From Thermoleptolyngbya sichuanensis A183 (GTDB lineage Bacteria > Cyanobacteriota > Cyanobacteriia > Elainellales > Elainellaceae), in NCBI RefSeq assembly GCF_013177315.1, contig NZ_CP053661.1, positions 372,001 to 436,000 of the forward strand: a stretch of 64,000 nt of DNA, read 5' to 3'. The position numbers and the translations under genes were made by a program. Below are positions 25,713 through 34,333 of this stretch, in pieces; position 1 is the first letter of the stretch, and every line of letters begins with the position of its first letter. The notes under the pieces were generated by a model. That model was not told where the DNA came from. It did not search any database and saw only the letters and a list, made by a program, of their open reading frames with translations.

Positions 25713-27062
25713 ATGCCGTTTTCAATGCCGCTGGGCAGGTTAGCGCAAAATCTGGGCGCTCGGTTGCACCACTGGTCTGCGCAGGTGAATCAAACGCCGA
25801 TCGCCCAGGTGACGACCGACAGCCGCAGCCTCAGTCCGGGGGATCTATTTTTGGCGCTGCGAGGCGATCGCTTCGATGGTCATGCCTTTGTCAAGCAGGT
25901 TCTAGCGCAGGGGGCGATCGCCGCTGTCGTGTCTGACCTTCCCCCCAATGCAGTCGGGCCGATGCTCCAGGTCAGCGACACGCTGTCGGCCTATCAGCAG
26001 CTAGGCACGCTCTGGCGGCGGCAGTTTTCTGGGCCCGTCGTGGCTATCACGGGTTCCGTCGGCAAGACGACCACTAAGGAGCTAATTGCCGCCGTGCTGG
26101 AAACCCGCGGCCCTGTCCTCAAAACCCGCGCCAACTATAACAACGAAATCGGCGTTCCCAAAACCCTGCTGGAACTGGGGCCCGAGCATCAGTTTGCCGT
26201 GATCGAAATGGGAATGCGGGCGGCAGGCGAAATTGCACTGCTAGGACAAATCGCGGAACCCGATATTGCGGTGATTACCAACGTCGGCACGTCCCACATC
26301 GGGCGGCTGGGGTCTGAGCAGGCGATCGCCGAGGCCAAATGTGAACTGCTCCACGAGCTAGACTCAGCGGGCGCAGCCGTGCTGAACCACGACAATCTGC
26401 GGCTGATGGACACGGCCGCCCGCGTGTGGCGCGGCAAAACAATCACCTACGGGCTAGAAGGCGGCGACCTGCGGGGCGAACTGGTCGATGCTCACACGCT
26501 GCGGGTTGACGACACCCTGCTGCCCCTGCCGCTGCCGGGCCGCCACAACGCGCTGAACTATCTGGCAGCGCTGGCGGTTGCAAAACTGCTGGGGCTAAGC
26601 TGGCAGCCGCTCACCGCTGGGTTGACCGTGGAATTGCCCCAAGGACGGGCGCGGCGGCTAGACTTGCCCAATGATGTAGTGATTCTGGATGAAACCTACA
26701 ACGCGGGGCTGGAGTCTATGCTGGCGGCGCTGCGGCTGCTGGCAGATACGCCCGGTTCTCGCCGAATTGCGGTGCTGGGCACGATGAAGGAACTGGGCGA
26801 TCGCTCCCTCGAATTTCACCAGCAGGTCGGCGCGGCGGTGCAAGACCTCAAGCTAGACGCGCTTTTAATCCTGGCTGACCCCGCCGAAGCCGAGGCCCTC
26901 GCTGTCGGAGCCAGGGGCATTCCCACCGAGCGCTTCACCACCCATGCCGAAGTCGTAGACTGGCTGAGGCAGAACGTGACTGCGGGCGATCGCCTCCTGT
27001 TCAAAGCCTCCCGCGCCGTTGGGCTAGATCAGGTGGTAAGTTGGTTTTTGGACACGCCATGA
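25713..27062 (+). CDS. murF: UDP-N-acetylmuramoyl-tripeptide-D-alanyl-D-alanine ligase MurF
   Basis: Adds D-Ala-D-Ala to the UDP-MurNAc-tripeptide, the last cytosolic step of peptidoglycan precursor synthesis. The ATG at 25713 (GAAGAAAG upstream) gives 449 residues; an ATG at 25686 and a GTG at 25650 are also in frame. Mur ligase landmarks: N-terminal TTDSRSLSPGDLFLALRG, ATP-binding GSVGKTTTKEL, the motif NYNNEIGVP, and C-terminal LDETYNAGLESMLAAL with GTMKELGDRS. It converges with the GGDEF-EAL gene 69 bp away. Confidence 0.95.
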   Translation: MPFSMPLGRLAQNLGARLHHWSAQVNQTPIAQVTTDSRSLSPGDLFLALRGDRFDGHAFVKQVLAQGAIAAVVSDLPPNAVGPMLQVSDTLSAYQQLGTLWRRQFSGPVVAITGSVGKTTTKELIAAVLETRGPVLKTRANYNNEIGVPKTLLELGPEHQFAVIEMGMRAAGEIALLGQIAEPDIAVITNVGTSHIGRLGSEQAIAEAKCELLHELDSAGAAVLNHDNLRLMDTAARVWRGKTITYGLEGGDLRGELVDAHTLRVDDTLLPLPLPGRHNALNYLAALAVAKLLGLSWQPLTAGLTVELPQGRARRLDLPNDVVILDETYNAGLESMLAALRLLADTPGSRRIAVLGTMKELGDRSLEFHQQVGAAVQDLKLDALLILADPAEAEALAVGARGIPTERFTTHAEVVDWLRQNVTAGDRLLFKASRAVGLDQVVSWFLDTP

Positions 27063-27131
27063 AGACGATACTCGCTTCCGCAACGCACAATCTTACGAAT
27101 CACAGGTCTTTGACGGCTGCTAAAGCTGGCT

Positions 27132-29468
27132 CTAAAGCTGCTTCTTGAGCAGCAGCGACTCCGCCATTGCTCGATCAACCGGAGACGAGAACAAATAGCC
27201 CTGGCCGTATTCACAGCCCATTGCCATCAGTTGCACCAGTTGTTCCAGCGTCTCCACGCCCTCAGCAATGACGCTCATCCGCAGGGTTTCCGCCAAGCTC
27301 AAAATGGTTTTCACGATTGCCTGACTTTCTACGCTGATGCCCGCCTGGTGAATAAAGGAGCGGTCGATCTTGACGCTGTGGATGGGCAGGCTGTGAAGCT
27401 GGCTGAGGGATAAAAAGCCCATGCCAAAGTCGTCAATGCAAAGCTGCACGCCCAGATCGGTCAATCCGTACAGGTTTTGGGCAATCGCCTCTATATCCGC
27501 TCGCAGCAGCGCCTCCGCAAACTCCAGACGCAAACAGTTGGGCCGCAACCCGGTTTCCGACAAAATTCGCCCCACCTGTCCAATCAGCTTGGGCTGGACG
27601 AACTGCTTTTCCGTCAGGTTGACGCTCATCGTCATCGACCCATCCGCCAATCCCTGCCTCTGCCACTGCTGCATTTGCTGACACGCCTGACGCAGCACCC
27701 ATTCCTCCAGCATCAGAATCAGCCCCGTTTCGGTGGCAATGTCGATGAACTTGCCGGGTGGCACAAGTCCCTGGGTGGGATGCTGCCACCGCATCAGCAC
27801 CTCAAACCCTCGCACCCGGCGACTTTGCAGCGCCACAATCGGCTGATAGTGCAGCTCCAGTTCCTGCTGATCTAGGGCCCGCCGCAAATCTGCTTCGAGT
27901 TGCACCTGGGTAAACACCTGGGTTTGGCGCGTGCCGTCAAACAATTCGTGGCAAGCTTTGCCCCGATGCTTAGCGCGATACATCGCAATGTCGGCATCCC
28001 GCAGCAAGTCTTCCAAGTTTTGGTAAGGCTGACCGGTTTCCCGGTGATGGCTCAGTGCAATGCCGACGCTGGCGCTAATGTGAACCTGATGCCCCTGGAG
28101 GCAAAAAGCCCAGCCGAGTTGCTCCTGAATCCTTTCTGCAACATGGATCGCGTCGTCGGCACTTTGAATGTCTTCTAGCAGGATAGCAAACTCATCGCCA
28201 CCCAGTCGTGCCACGGTGTCGCCGCCCCGCACGCAGTCTTGCAGCCGCTGGCTAACCTGGATCAGCAATTGGTCGCCCAGCAAATGACCAAGGCTGTCAT
28301 TCACCTGCTTGAACCGATCCAGATCGACAAACAGCACAGCAAACTGGTGCCCCGGACGGCGCGGCAGCGCATTCAGGGCGGTCTTCAGTCGGTTCATAAA
28401 CAGGGCCCGGTTGGGCAGACTGGTCAACGAATCATGGAAGGCGTTGAGAAAAAGCTGCTCTTCGGACTGCTTGCGGGTGGTGATATCTTCGACAGTGCCT
28501 TCGTAATACAGCAGGTCGCCGCGACTGTTGTAGACGCAGTGGGCATTTTCCGAGATCCAGATGGGCGTGCCATCGCGCCGATAAATCAGCGATTCAAAAT
28601 TGGAGACGCGCCCGTGTTCCTGCATGAGCCGGATGAATTCGCTGCGGCGGTTTGGATCGACGTAGATTTGGTGCTGAATGCTGTGGATGTTAGCGATTAG
28701 GTCTTCTGGAGACTTGAAGCCGTAGATGCGAACCAAGGCGGGGTTGACGTTGAGATAGCGTCCTTCCGGTGTGGTTTGAAAGATGCCCTCAATGGCATTT
28801 TCAAAAATGCTGCGGTAGCGGGCTTCGGCTTCTCGCAGGGCGGCTTCGGCCCGTTTGCGATCGCTAATATCTCGGCAGATACACACCAGATGGCTGTCGG
28901 CGATGCGCGTCAGGCTGATTTCCTGCGGAAACGTGGTGCCGTCTGGCCGCAGGGCGATCGCCTCACCACGCCACTGGGGCTGTCGGCTGAGGCTGGGCCA
29001 GATTTCAAGCTGAAACCGCCGCACTTCGCTGGGAATGTAGAACTGCTGCCAAGTCTGGCGGCTGAGGGTCTCATCGGGTGGATAACCAAACTGGCGCAGA
29101 TAGGCCGGGTTGGCATAGCGAAAGGCTCCTTTTGCATCGAATACGGCTATTCCGTCGGCTGCTGCCTCAATCGCCGCTCGCTGCCACCACAGATCCGCCA
29201 GGTTATCCAGCGCGGCGTTGGCGCAGAGAAGTTCCCGCTGGCTATTGAGCAGGGCGATCGCCTGAGATACTTTTCCCAAAAGGGAGGATAGGTCTTGCGC
29301 CAGTGCATCGGTCTGTGTTCGGACTTGAAAGCAGTGTGCCGGGAGCCAGGTGTCGCGGAAGTGGAACTCGTCTGACTCAGGGAACGCGGACTCTGACAGC
29401 CGCTCCTGAAAATTCGATTGCCCAAATTGCATCTCAACTAGCCTCGATCCTGGGAAAAAGGAAATCAC
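27132..29468 (-). CDS. PAS-PAS-GGDEF-EAL dual c-di-GMP enzyme
   Basis: A 778-residue protein without membrane segments. PAS domains lie at about residues 95-205 and 215-335, GGDEF at about 340-500 and EAL at about 520-775. The cyclase active site is intact (RLGGDEF 421-427). The phosphodiesterase signature reads EVL instead of EAL (FEVLMRW 555-561). The other catalytic blocks are present: SVNLTEKQF, LEFAEALL, IDDFGMGF, VKIDRSFI, IAEGVE and QGYLFSSPV. Phosphodiesterase activity is therefore likely. The stop codon is copied in a 12-13-bp tandem duplication (27115-27139). The start could also be the in-frame ATG 12 codons on. Confidence 0.92.
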   Translation of the reverse strand: MISFFPGSRLVEMQFGQSNFQERLSESAFPESDEFHFRDTWLPAHCFQVRTQTDALAQDLSSLLGKVSQAIALLNSQRELLCANAALDNLADLWWQRAAIEAAADGIAVFDAKGAFRYANPAYLRQFGYPPDETLSRQTWQQFYIPSEVRRFQLEIWPSLSRQPQWRGEAIALRPDGTTFPQEISLTRIADSHLVCICRDISDRKRAEAALREAEARYRSIFENAIEGIFQTTPEGRYLNVNPALVRIYGFKSPEDLIANIHSIQHQIYVDPNRRSEFIRLMQEHGRVSNFESLIYRRDGTPIWISENAHCVYNSRGDLLYYEGTVEDITTRKQSEEQLFLNAFHDSLTSLPNRALFMNRLKTALNALPRRPGHQFAVLFVDLDRFKQVNDSLGHLLGDQLLIQVSQRLQDCVRGGDTVARLGGDEFAILLEDIQSADDAIHVAERIQEQLGWAFCLQGHQVHISASVGIALSHHRETGQPYQNLEDLLRDADIAMYRAKHRGKACHELFDGTRQTQVFTQVQLEADLRRALDQQELELHYQPIVALQSRRVRGFEVLMRWQHPTQGLVPPGKFIDIATETGLILMLEEWVLRQACQQMQQWQRQGLADGSMTMSVNLTEKQFVQPKLIGQVGRILSETGLRPNCLRLEFAEALLRADIEAIAQNLYGLTDLGVQLCIDDFGMGFLSLSQLHSLPIHSVKIDRSFIHQAGISVESQAIVKTILSLAETLRMSVIAEGVETLEQLVQLMAMGCEYGQGYLFSSPVDRAMAESLLLKKQL

Positions 29469-29984
29469 AACGGTCTGATATTGTGGAAATTTGAATCTTC
29501 TCTGAAAGCGACTCGCGTCAAAAATATTGCGAGTCGCAAAGACTGCCCCCAGAGATTCTCAATTGCAAAATCAGCAGTTTTTCTGGAAAACTTGGAAGCA
29601 ATCAGAACAATACTTCAGAGCAGTCGAAATATTGCTTCCTTACTTCAGTTTTAGGAATAAAATTCTCTCTTCTCCGTCCGTTTGAAAGCCCATATCTATC
29701 GGCAACATAACGGAGCCACTCCTCCGTATTGATGCCTACGTAGCCAGATAGTTGCTTCTCTCAAAAAGTTAGAATTTTGATTAACTGATCTTCTTATTTT
29801 TGAAAAATTACATTTGAAGAATTATTCTTGAGAGATGTATATCGGACTCGAATAAGTGATTCTTTGAGCAGTCAAACGGCTAAGACTTCAAAAGGATTTC
29901 GCGCTAAATACAGCCTAGAGCGATCGCATCCGGCACGATTAACAAGGAGGATTTATTATTTTTTAAATACAGGTAAAGAGCGAA
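29469..29984. other. AT-rich intergenic region with an orphan Shine-Dalgarno sequence
   Basis: This 516-bp region divides the GGDEF-EAL gene from the DUF2358 gene and is clearly more AT-rich than its surroundings. AAGGAGGA at 29944-29951 is a strong ribosome-binding sequence, but the next ATG is 33 bp further, too far for normal use, and no intervening start codon opens a frame. It could mark a processed leader or a lost small gene. No RNA gene was recognised. Confidence 0.5.
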
Positions 29985-30377
29985 ATGGACATCCTAGAAA
30001 TCCTCAGACAGGACTACCGTAATTTCCCCAAATCTCAGACCTTCAGCGCCTATGCAGAGGACGTTTATTTTCGCGATCCAATGACAGAGTTTCGCGGGCG
30101 CGATCGCTACGAACGCATGATCGGCTTTATTCAGACCTGGTTCCTCGACCCCCAGCTCGATCTGCACCAGATTCAGCAAACGGGCGCAGATATCCGCACC
30201 GATTGGACGCTCAGTTGGACGACACCGCTGCCCTGGAAGCCCCGCATCGCCATCACAGGCTGGAGCGAAATGACCGTCAATGAACAGGGGCTAATCACGT
30301 CCCACATCGACTACTGGCACTGTTCGCGGCTCGACGTGCTGCGGCAGCATTTCAGCGTTCGCCAGAGATCCTCATGA
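29985..30377 (+). CDS. DUF2358 family protein
   Basis: A 130-residue soluble protein. YAEDVYFRDPMTEFRGRDRYERM and the WHCSRLDVL ending fit DUF2358, an NTF2-like fold found in cyanobacteria and plastids with unknown function. The ATG at 29985 lacks a close Shine-Dalgarno (the strong one is 33 bp upstream). The ArsA-type ATPase follows after 159 bp on the same strand; co-transcription is possible. Confidence 0.8.
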   Translation: MDILEILRQDYRNFPKSQTFSAYAEDVYFRDPMTEFRGRDRYERMIGFIQTWFLDPQLDLHQIQQTGADIRTDWTLSWTTPLPWKPRIAITGWSEMTVNEQGLITSHIDYWHCSRLDVLRQHFSVRQRSS

Positions 30378-30536
30378 ACCTCTGAACAGGTCTTTAGCGG
30401 AGCATCTGGCGCGTTGACAAGGGGCGATCGCCCTACTGACCGACTCGCTCCAATCCCGCGCCAAACGCCCCATCTGCCTGCAAAACCCGATACATTAGAG
30501 GAATGTAACCATTCTTCACGAAATCGCTGGGCACTC

Positions 30537-31712
30537 ATGCGCGTAATCTTAATGACCGGAAAGGGCGGCGTTGGCAAAACTTCGGTGGCTGCCGCAACAG
30601 GCTTGCGGTGTGCAGAACTGGGCTACCGTACCCTTGTGCTCAGCACTGATCCCGCCCACTCCCTGGCCGACAGCTTCGACATGGAACTGGGGCACGACCC
30701 GCGCCCGGTCAAGCCAAACCTCTGGGGCGCAGAGCTAGACGCGCTGATGGAGCTAGAGGGCAACTGGGGAGCCGTGAAGCGCTATATTACGCAGGTACTC
30801 CAGGCGCGGGGTCTGGAAGGCGTAGAGGCGGAAGAACTGGCGATTCTCCCTGGCATGGACGAAATCTTCAGCCTGGTGCGGATGAAGCGCCACTATGACG
30901 AAGGCGATTTCGATGTCCTGATTATCGACTCTGCACCAACGGGTACAGCCCTGCGGCTGCTGAGTCTGCCGGAGGTGGCGGGCTGGTATATGCGCCGATT
31001 CTACAAGCCCTTGCAAGCGGTGTCTGCGGCGCTGCGGCCGCTGGTAGAGCCGCTGTTTCGTCCCGTTGCGGGCTTTTCCCTGCCCAACCAGGAAGTGATG
31101 GACGCGCCCTACGAGTTTTATCAGCAGATCGAAGCCCTGGAAAAGGTGCTGACCGACAACACCCAGACCTCAGTGCGTCTGGTCACGAATCCCGAAAAGA
31201 TGGTGATAAAGGAATCCCTGCGGGCCCATGCGTACCTCAGCCTCTACAACGTGGCAACCGACATGGTGGTGGCCAACCGCATCATCCCCAACGAGGTGAG
31301 CGATCCCTTCTTTCAGCGCTGGAAGGAAAATCAGCAGCAATATCGCCAGGAAATTCACGAAAACTTTCACCCACTGCCTGTGAAAGAAGTGCCGCTCTAT
31401 TCTGAGGAACTTTGCGGATTGGCGGCGCTGGAGCGACTGAAGGAAACGCTCTATGCCGACGAAGACCCGGCCCAGGTCTACTACAAAGAGACGACGATGC
31501 GCGTGGTGCAGGAACAGAACCAATACAGCCTGGAGCTTTACTTACCCGGCATTCCCAAAGACAAGATCGAACTCAGCAAGTCGGCCGACGAGCTAAACGT
31601 CCGCATTGGCAACCATCGCCGAAATCTGGTGCTGCCCCAGGCATTGGCAGCGCTGCAACCCGCCGGGGCAAAGATGGAAGAGGATTACTTGAAAATTCGC
31701 TTTGCTAACTAG
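30537..31712 (+). CDS. ArsA/Get3-family ATPase with C-terminal Hsp20-like domain
   Basis: The ATG at 30537 gives 391 residues; the longer open frame upstream is not family-like. The deviant P-loop is [14 protein letters not shown] (about residues 6-19), switch I shows [14 protein letters not shown], and switch II shows [14 protein letters not shown]. These fit the ArsA/Get3 family of dimeric ATPases. The last 80 residues ([20 protein letters not shown]...) form a small-heat-shock-like beta domain, a common cyanobacterial and plastid arrangement. No CxC client-binding motif or arsenic gene neighbour is visible, so an anion pump is unlikely; membrane-protein targeting or chaperoning is more plausible. 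Confidence 0.88.
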   Translation: MRVILMTGKGGVGKTSVAAATGLRCAELGYRTLVLSTDPAHSLADSFDMELGHDPRPVKPNLWGAELDALMELEGNWGAVKRYITQVLQARGLEGVEAEELAILPGMDEIFSLVRMKRHYDEGDFDVLIIDSAPTGTALRLLSLPEVAGWYMRRFYKPLQAVSAALRPLVEPLFRPVAGFSLPNQEVMDAPYEFYQQIEALEKVLTDNTQTSVRLVTNPEKMVIKESLRAHAYLSLYNVATDMVVANRIIPNEVSDPFFQRWKENQQQYRQEIHENFHPLPVKEVPLYSEELCGLAALERLKETLYADEDPAQVYYKETTMRVVQEQNQYSLELYLPGIPKDKIELSKSADELNVRIGNHRRNLVLPQALAALQPAGAKMEEDYLKIRFAN

Positions 31713-31800
31713 CCGCACCCCCCCCAGCCACGAAATAGCCCAAAATAGCCGCAAGCCACGAAATAGACCCTGTAGAGCGACAGCCACTTTACACAGCCAT

Positions 31801-31891
31801 AGGACTTACGCAGTTGGACGATTTCTCGCGGGCTGCGCCCGCGAGAAATCGTCCAAACCCCAGAAACCTTAATTGCAAGTGCGTAAGTCCT
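31801..31891. mobile_element. 91-bp MITE-like element with a perfect 20-bp internal hairpin
   Basis: Terminal inverted repeats are AGGACTTACGCA (31801-31812) and TGCGTAAGTCCT (31880-31891), both flanked by TA. Inside, TTGGACGATTTCTCGCGGGC (31814-31833) pairs perfectly with 31837-31856 across a 3-nt loop. There is no coding capacity. A decayed copy of the same length lies at 59701-59790. The hairpin lies between two convergent genes and may also stop transcription. Confidence 0.85.
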
Positions 31892-31963
31892 AAGCCACTC
31901 TCCAGGGTCTAGCTTTTGGTTCAGGAACCGGGTTCAGGAACCAAGCGTCCTGGTTCCCTTGAA

Positions 31964-32008
31964 GCTTGCTCACATGAAGCTCGCTCACATAAACTAGCTC
32001 ACATAAAA
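31964..32008. repeat. 15-bp tandem repeat copying the end of gdhA
   Basis: Three units (31964, 31979 and 31994) share GCTCACAT-AA. The unit at 31994-32008 is the gdhA stop codon plus its last four codons (minus strand), so the other two are duplicated gene ends. Confidence 0.9.
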
Positions 32009-33364
32009 GTCCCGTGTGCCCTTGGCGCGGATAGCATCGTCGAGCCGGTTCAGCGCGTGGACGTAGGCGGCGGTGCGGAGGTCGATGTCTTGCTCTTGGG
32101 CGATCGCCCAGATATGTTCCGTCTCCTGCTTCATGGCAAACTCCAGCCGATGGTTCACCTTGTCGGCCGACCAGTAGAAGCCGTTTCGATTTTGCACCCA
32201 CTCGAAGTAGCTTACCGTCACGCCGCCCGCGTTCACTAGGATATCGGGAAAGACCTGGATGCCACGATTTTCCAAAATGGCATCGGCATCAGAAGTGACA
32301 GGGCCATTGGCGACCTCAAAGATATAGCGAGCCTGGATGCGGCCGGCGTTTTCAGCGGTAATCTGATTTTCCAGTGCAGCGGGCACCAGCACGTCTACAT
32401 CCAGCTCCAACAACTGCTCGTTGGTAATGGTGGAATGCTCCTGGTCGTTGCACACGCTGCCTTCACAGTAAACCGCCTTGAGCCTGCGGCTAGACTCCTT
32501 AATTTGCCGCACGCTGGGAATATCGAGTCCTTGGGAAGCGTACACCCCGCCCTGGGAATCGCTAACGGCGACCACTTTATAGCCCGCCTTATAAAGCAGT
32601 TCTGCAATGATCGACCCGGCATTGCCAAAGCCCTGCACCGCAACGGTCGTGTTTTCGGGCGATTTTCCCAGACGCGGCAAAACGGTTTGCATCACAAAGA
32701 ATGCGCCCATTGCGGTGGCCGACTCGCGCCCCTGGCTGCCGCCCATCGTGATTGGCTTGCCCGTCACCACCGCAGGCGTAATCTTGCGCTGAATAATGCT
32801 GTACTGATCCATCATCCAGCCCATCACCATTGGGTTCGTGTAGACATCGGGGGCGGGGATGTCGATGTCGGGGCCAATAAAGTCGGCGATCGCATCTACA
32901 TAGCCCCGCGTCAGCCGCTCCAGTTCAAACTTCGACAGTTCCTTGGGGTTGAGCGTGATGCCACCCTTTGCGCCGCCAAAGGGCAGGTTCAGCACGGCGC
33001 ACTTAAAGGTCATCCAAAACGCCAGCGATTGCACTTCGTCCAGCGTCACGCCGGGGTGATAGCGCACGCCGCCTTTGGTGGGGCCACGGCTGTCGTCGTA
33101 GCGCACGCGATAGCCCTGGAAGATTCGCAGCGAACCGTCATCCATCCGCACTGGAATCGACACCACCAAGCTGGACTTGGGATAGCGCAGCCGCTCCGCC
33201 ACATCCTCGTTGATCGAGACATATTTCAGCGCCTTTTCCAGTCGTCGATTGGCATCCGACAGCGTGCTGTGGGCGGCCCCATCGAGGAGACTCTTGCCTG
33301 CGCTGCCGTTGAGGGCGGCGTGAGTAGCAGAGTCTGCTGCGGCGTTGGACAGCAAGTTAACCAT
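31994..33364 (-). CDS. gdhA: Glutamate dehydrogenase (Glu/Leu/Phe/Val dehydrogenase family)
   Basis: Reversible amination of 2-oxoglutarate to glutamate in the cytosol. The ATG at 33364 with GGAG 8 bp upstream gives 456 residues. Catalytic landmarks: RYDDSRGPTKGGVRYHPGV, the substrate-lysine motif PFGGAKGGI, PAPDVYTNPMVMGWMMDQY, and the Rossmann motif VQGFGNAGS. An N-terminal extension of about 35 Ala/Ser-rich residues precedes the catalytic core. The stop region is triplicated as a 15-bp repeat. It is the last gene before the lipid-like cluster on the same strand, 129 bp after the HAD gene, and probably has its own promoter. Confidence 0.92.
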   Translation of the reverse strand: MVNLLSNAAADSATHAALNGSAGKSLLDGAAHSTLSDANRRLEKALKYVSINEDVAERLRYPKSSLVVSIPVRMDDGSLRIFQGYRVRYDDSRGPTKGGVRYHPGVTLDEVQSLAFWMTFKCAVLNLPFGGAKGGITLNPKELSKFELERLTRGYVDAIADFIGPDIDIPAPDVYTNPMVMGWMMDQYSIIQRKITPAVVTGKPITMGGSQGRESATAMGAFFVMQTVLPRLGKSPENTTVAVQGFGNAGSIIAELLYKAGYKVVAVSDSQGGVYASQGLDIPSVRQIKESSRRLKAVYCEGSVCNDQEHSTITNEQLLELDVDVLVPAALENQITAENAGRIQARYIFEVANGPVTSDADAILENRGIQVFPDILVNAGGVTVSYFEWVQNRNGFYWSADKVNHRLEFAMKQETEHIWAIAQEQDIDLRTAAYVHALNRLDDAIRAKGTRDFYVS

Positions 33365-33493
33365 AAATTTCTCCTTTTGGGACGGGCAGTAAGGGATTTG
33401 AGGCGATCGCCCTGTCCGCATCTGTTTCTATAATGCCCAATAAACGGTATATTTCGCTACTTTTTAATATTTCAACAAGATTGGCGAAGTGTT

Positions 33494-34204
33494 TCAGGCC
33501 GCAGCCAATTTCGAGAAGACCCGACGCACATAATCCAAATCCAGGTCATTAAAATAGTCGATCGCCCAGTTGGCACGGCGCTGCATCATGTGAAACGGGT
33601 AGGTATTGGCAATGCCGACGACCTGCATTCCTGCCCGTTTCGCCGCTTCGATGCCTGCGAACGTGTCTTCAATCGCAAGACATTCTGATGGTTGCAGATT
33701 GAGTCCAGAAATGGCTTCGTTCAGCCGCTGCACCCCCAGCAAGTAGCCGTCTGGCTCTGGCTTGCTGGCGGCAATTTCGTCACCCGCCACAATGACTTTG
33801 AAATAGTCCGCCAGGTTTAGCCGGGCCAGCACCGTTTCAATTTCTGCTCGCACGGCTCCGCTGACGATCGCCATCGGCAGTTGCGCCGCTCGAATTTGAA
33901 AGATCAAATCCTCCAGTCCCGGATAGCTGGGCAGCTTTTCAATTTCCTCAATCTGCAACTGGTAATAGCGCGACTTGCGGGCTACTAGCTCATCCAGGTA
34001 CGTGTCGGTGACGATGCGCCCGCGCCGCGACAGCAGTTCTCGAATGCAAGCGCGATCGCTCCGCCCCACACAGATTTCCCGATACTCCTCTGGCTTCGGG
34101 CGCAGGTTCTCTTCCACCAGCAGCTTTTCTAGCAGCCGTTGGTGCAGCGGTTCGTCGTTGATAATGACACCGTTGAAGTCGAAGAGAATCGCGCGGAGAG
34201 ACAT
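33494..34204 (-). CDS. HAD-superfamily hydrolase, phosphoglucomutase-like
   Basis: The ATG at 34204 gives 236 residues; another in-frame ATG lies two codons upstream. Motif I is ILFDFNGVIINDE (about residues 6-18), with Asn where most HAD phosphatases have the second Asp (DxDG). Motif II is AIVSGA, motif III surrounds SKPEPDGYL, and motif IV is LAIEDTFAGIEAA. The helical cap resembles beta-phosphoglucomutase or sugar-phosphate phosphatases. The nucleophile Asp is present, but the changed general acid could limit phosphatase turnover. Substrate unknown. It is the last gene of the co-directional cluster; a purine/pyrimidine tract precedes its start. Confidence 0.8.
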   Translation of the reverse strand: MSLRAILFDFNGVIINDEPLHQRLLEKLLVEENLRPKPEEYREICVGRSDRACIRELLSRRGRIVTDTYLDELVARKSRYYQLQIEEIEKLPSYPGLEDLIFQIRAAQLPMAIVSGAVRAEIETVLARLNLADYFKVIVAGDEIAASKPEPDGYLLGVQRLNEAISGLNLQPSECLAIEDTFAGIEAAKRAGMQVVGIANTYPFHMMQRRANWAIDYFNDLDLDYVRRVFSKLAAA

Positions 34205-34320
34205 GGGCAAAGAGAGAGGAACAAAGAGGGAAGAGAGAAGAACGAAGACGGAAGAACGAAGAGGGAAGAGGTTGCGTTTTTCGTTTTTCGTTCTTCGTTT
34301 TTAGTTTTTTCCGTCACTTC
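34205..34320. repeat. Purine-to-pyrimidine low-complexity tract, copy 1
   Basis: On the plus strand about 70 bases of nearly pure purine (GAAGAACGAAGA-like units) switch to about 45 bases of pyrimidine-rich TTTCGTTCTTCG units. The halves are partly complementary and could fold into a long hairpin. The tract fills the gap between the HAD and methyltransferase genes. Confidence 0.8.
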
Positions 34321-34333
34321 TTCTCACATCATC

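Noticed and set aside
28200-29300. Several long antisense frames inside the GGDEF-EAL gene
   Set aside because: High-GC genes routinely open antisense frames; the sense protein has clear domains and no antisense product resembles a known family.
30537-31712. Arsenite-pumping ATPase
   Set aside because: Single ATPase domain, Hsp20-like tail and no ArsB/ArsR neighbour; the general ArsA/Get3 family call is safer.
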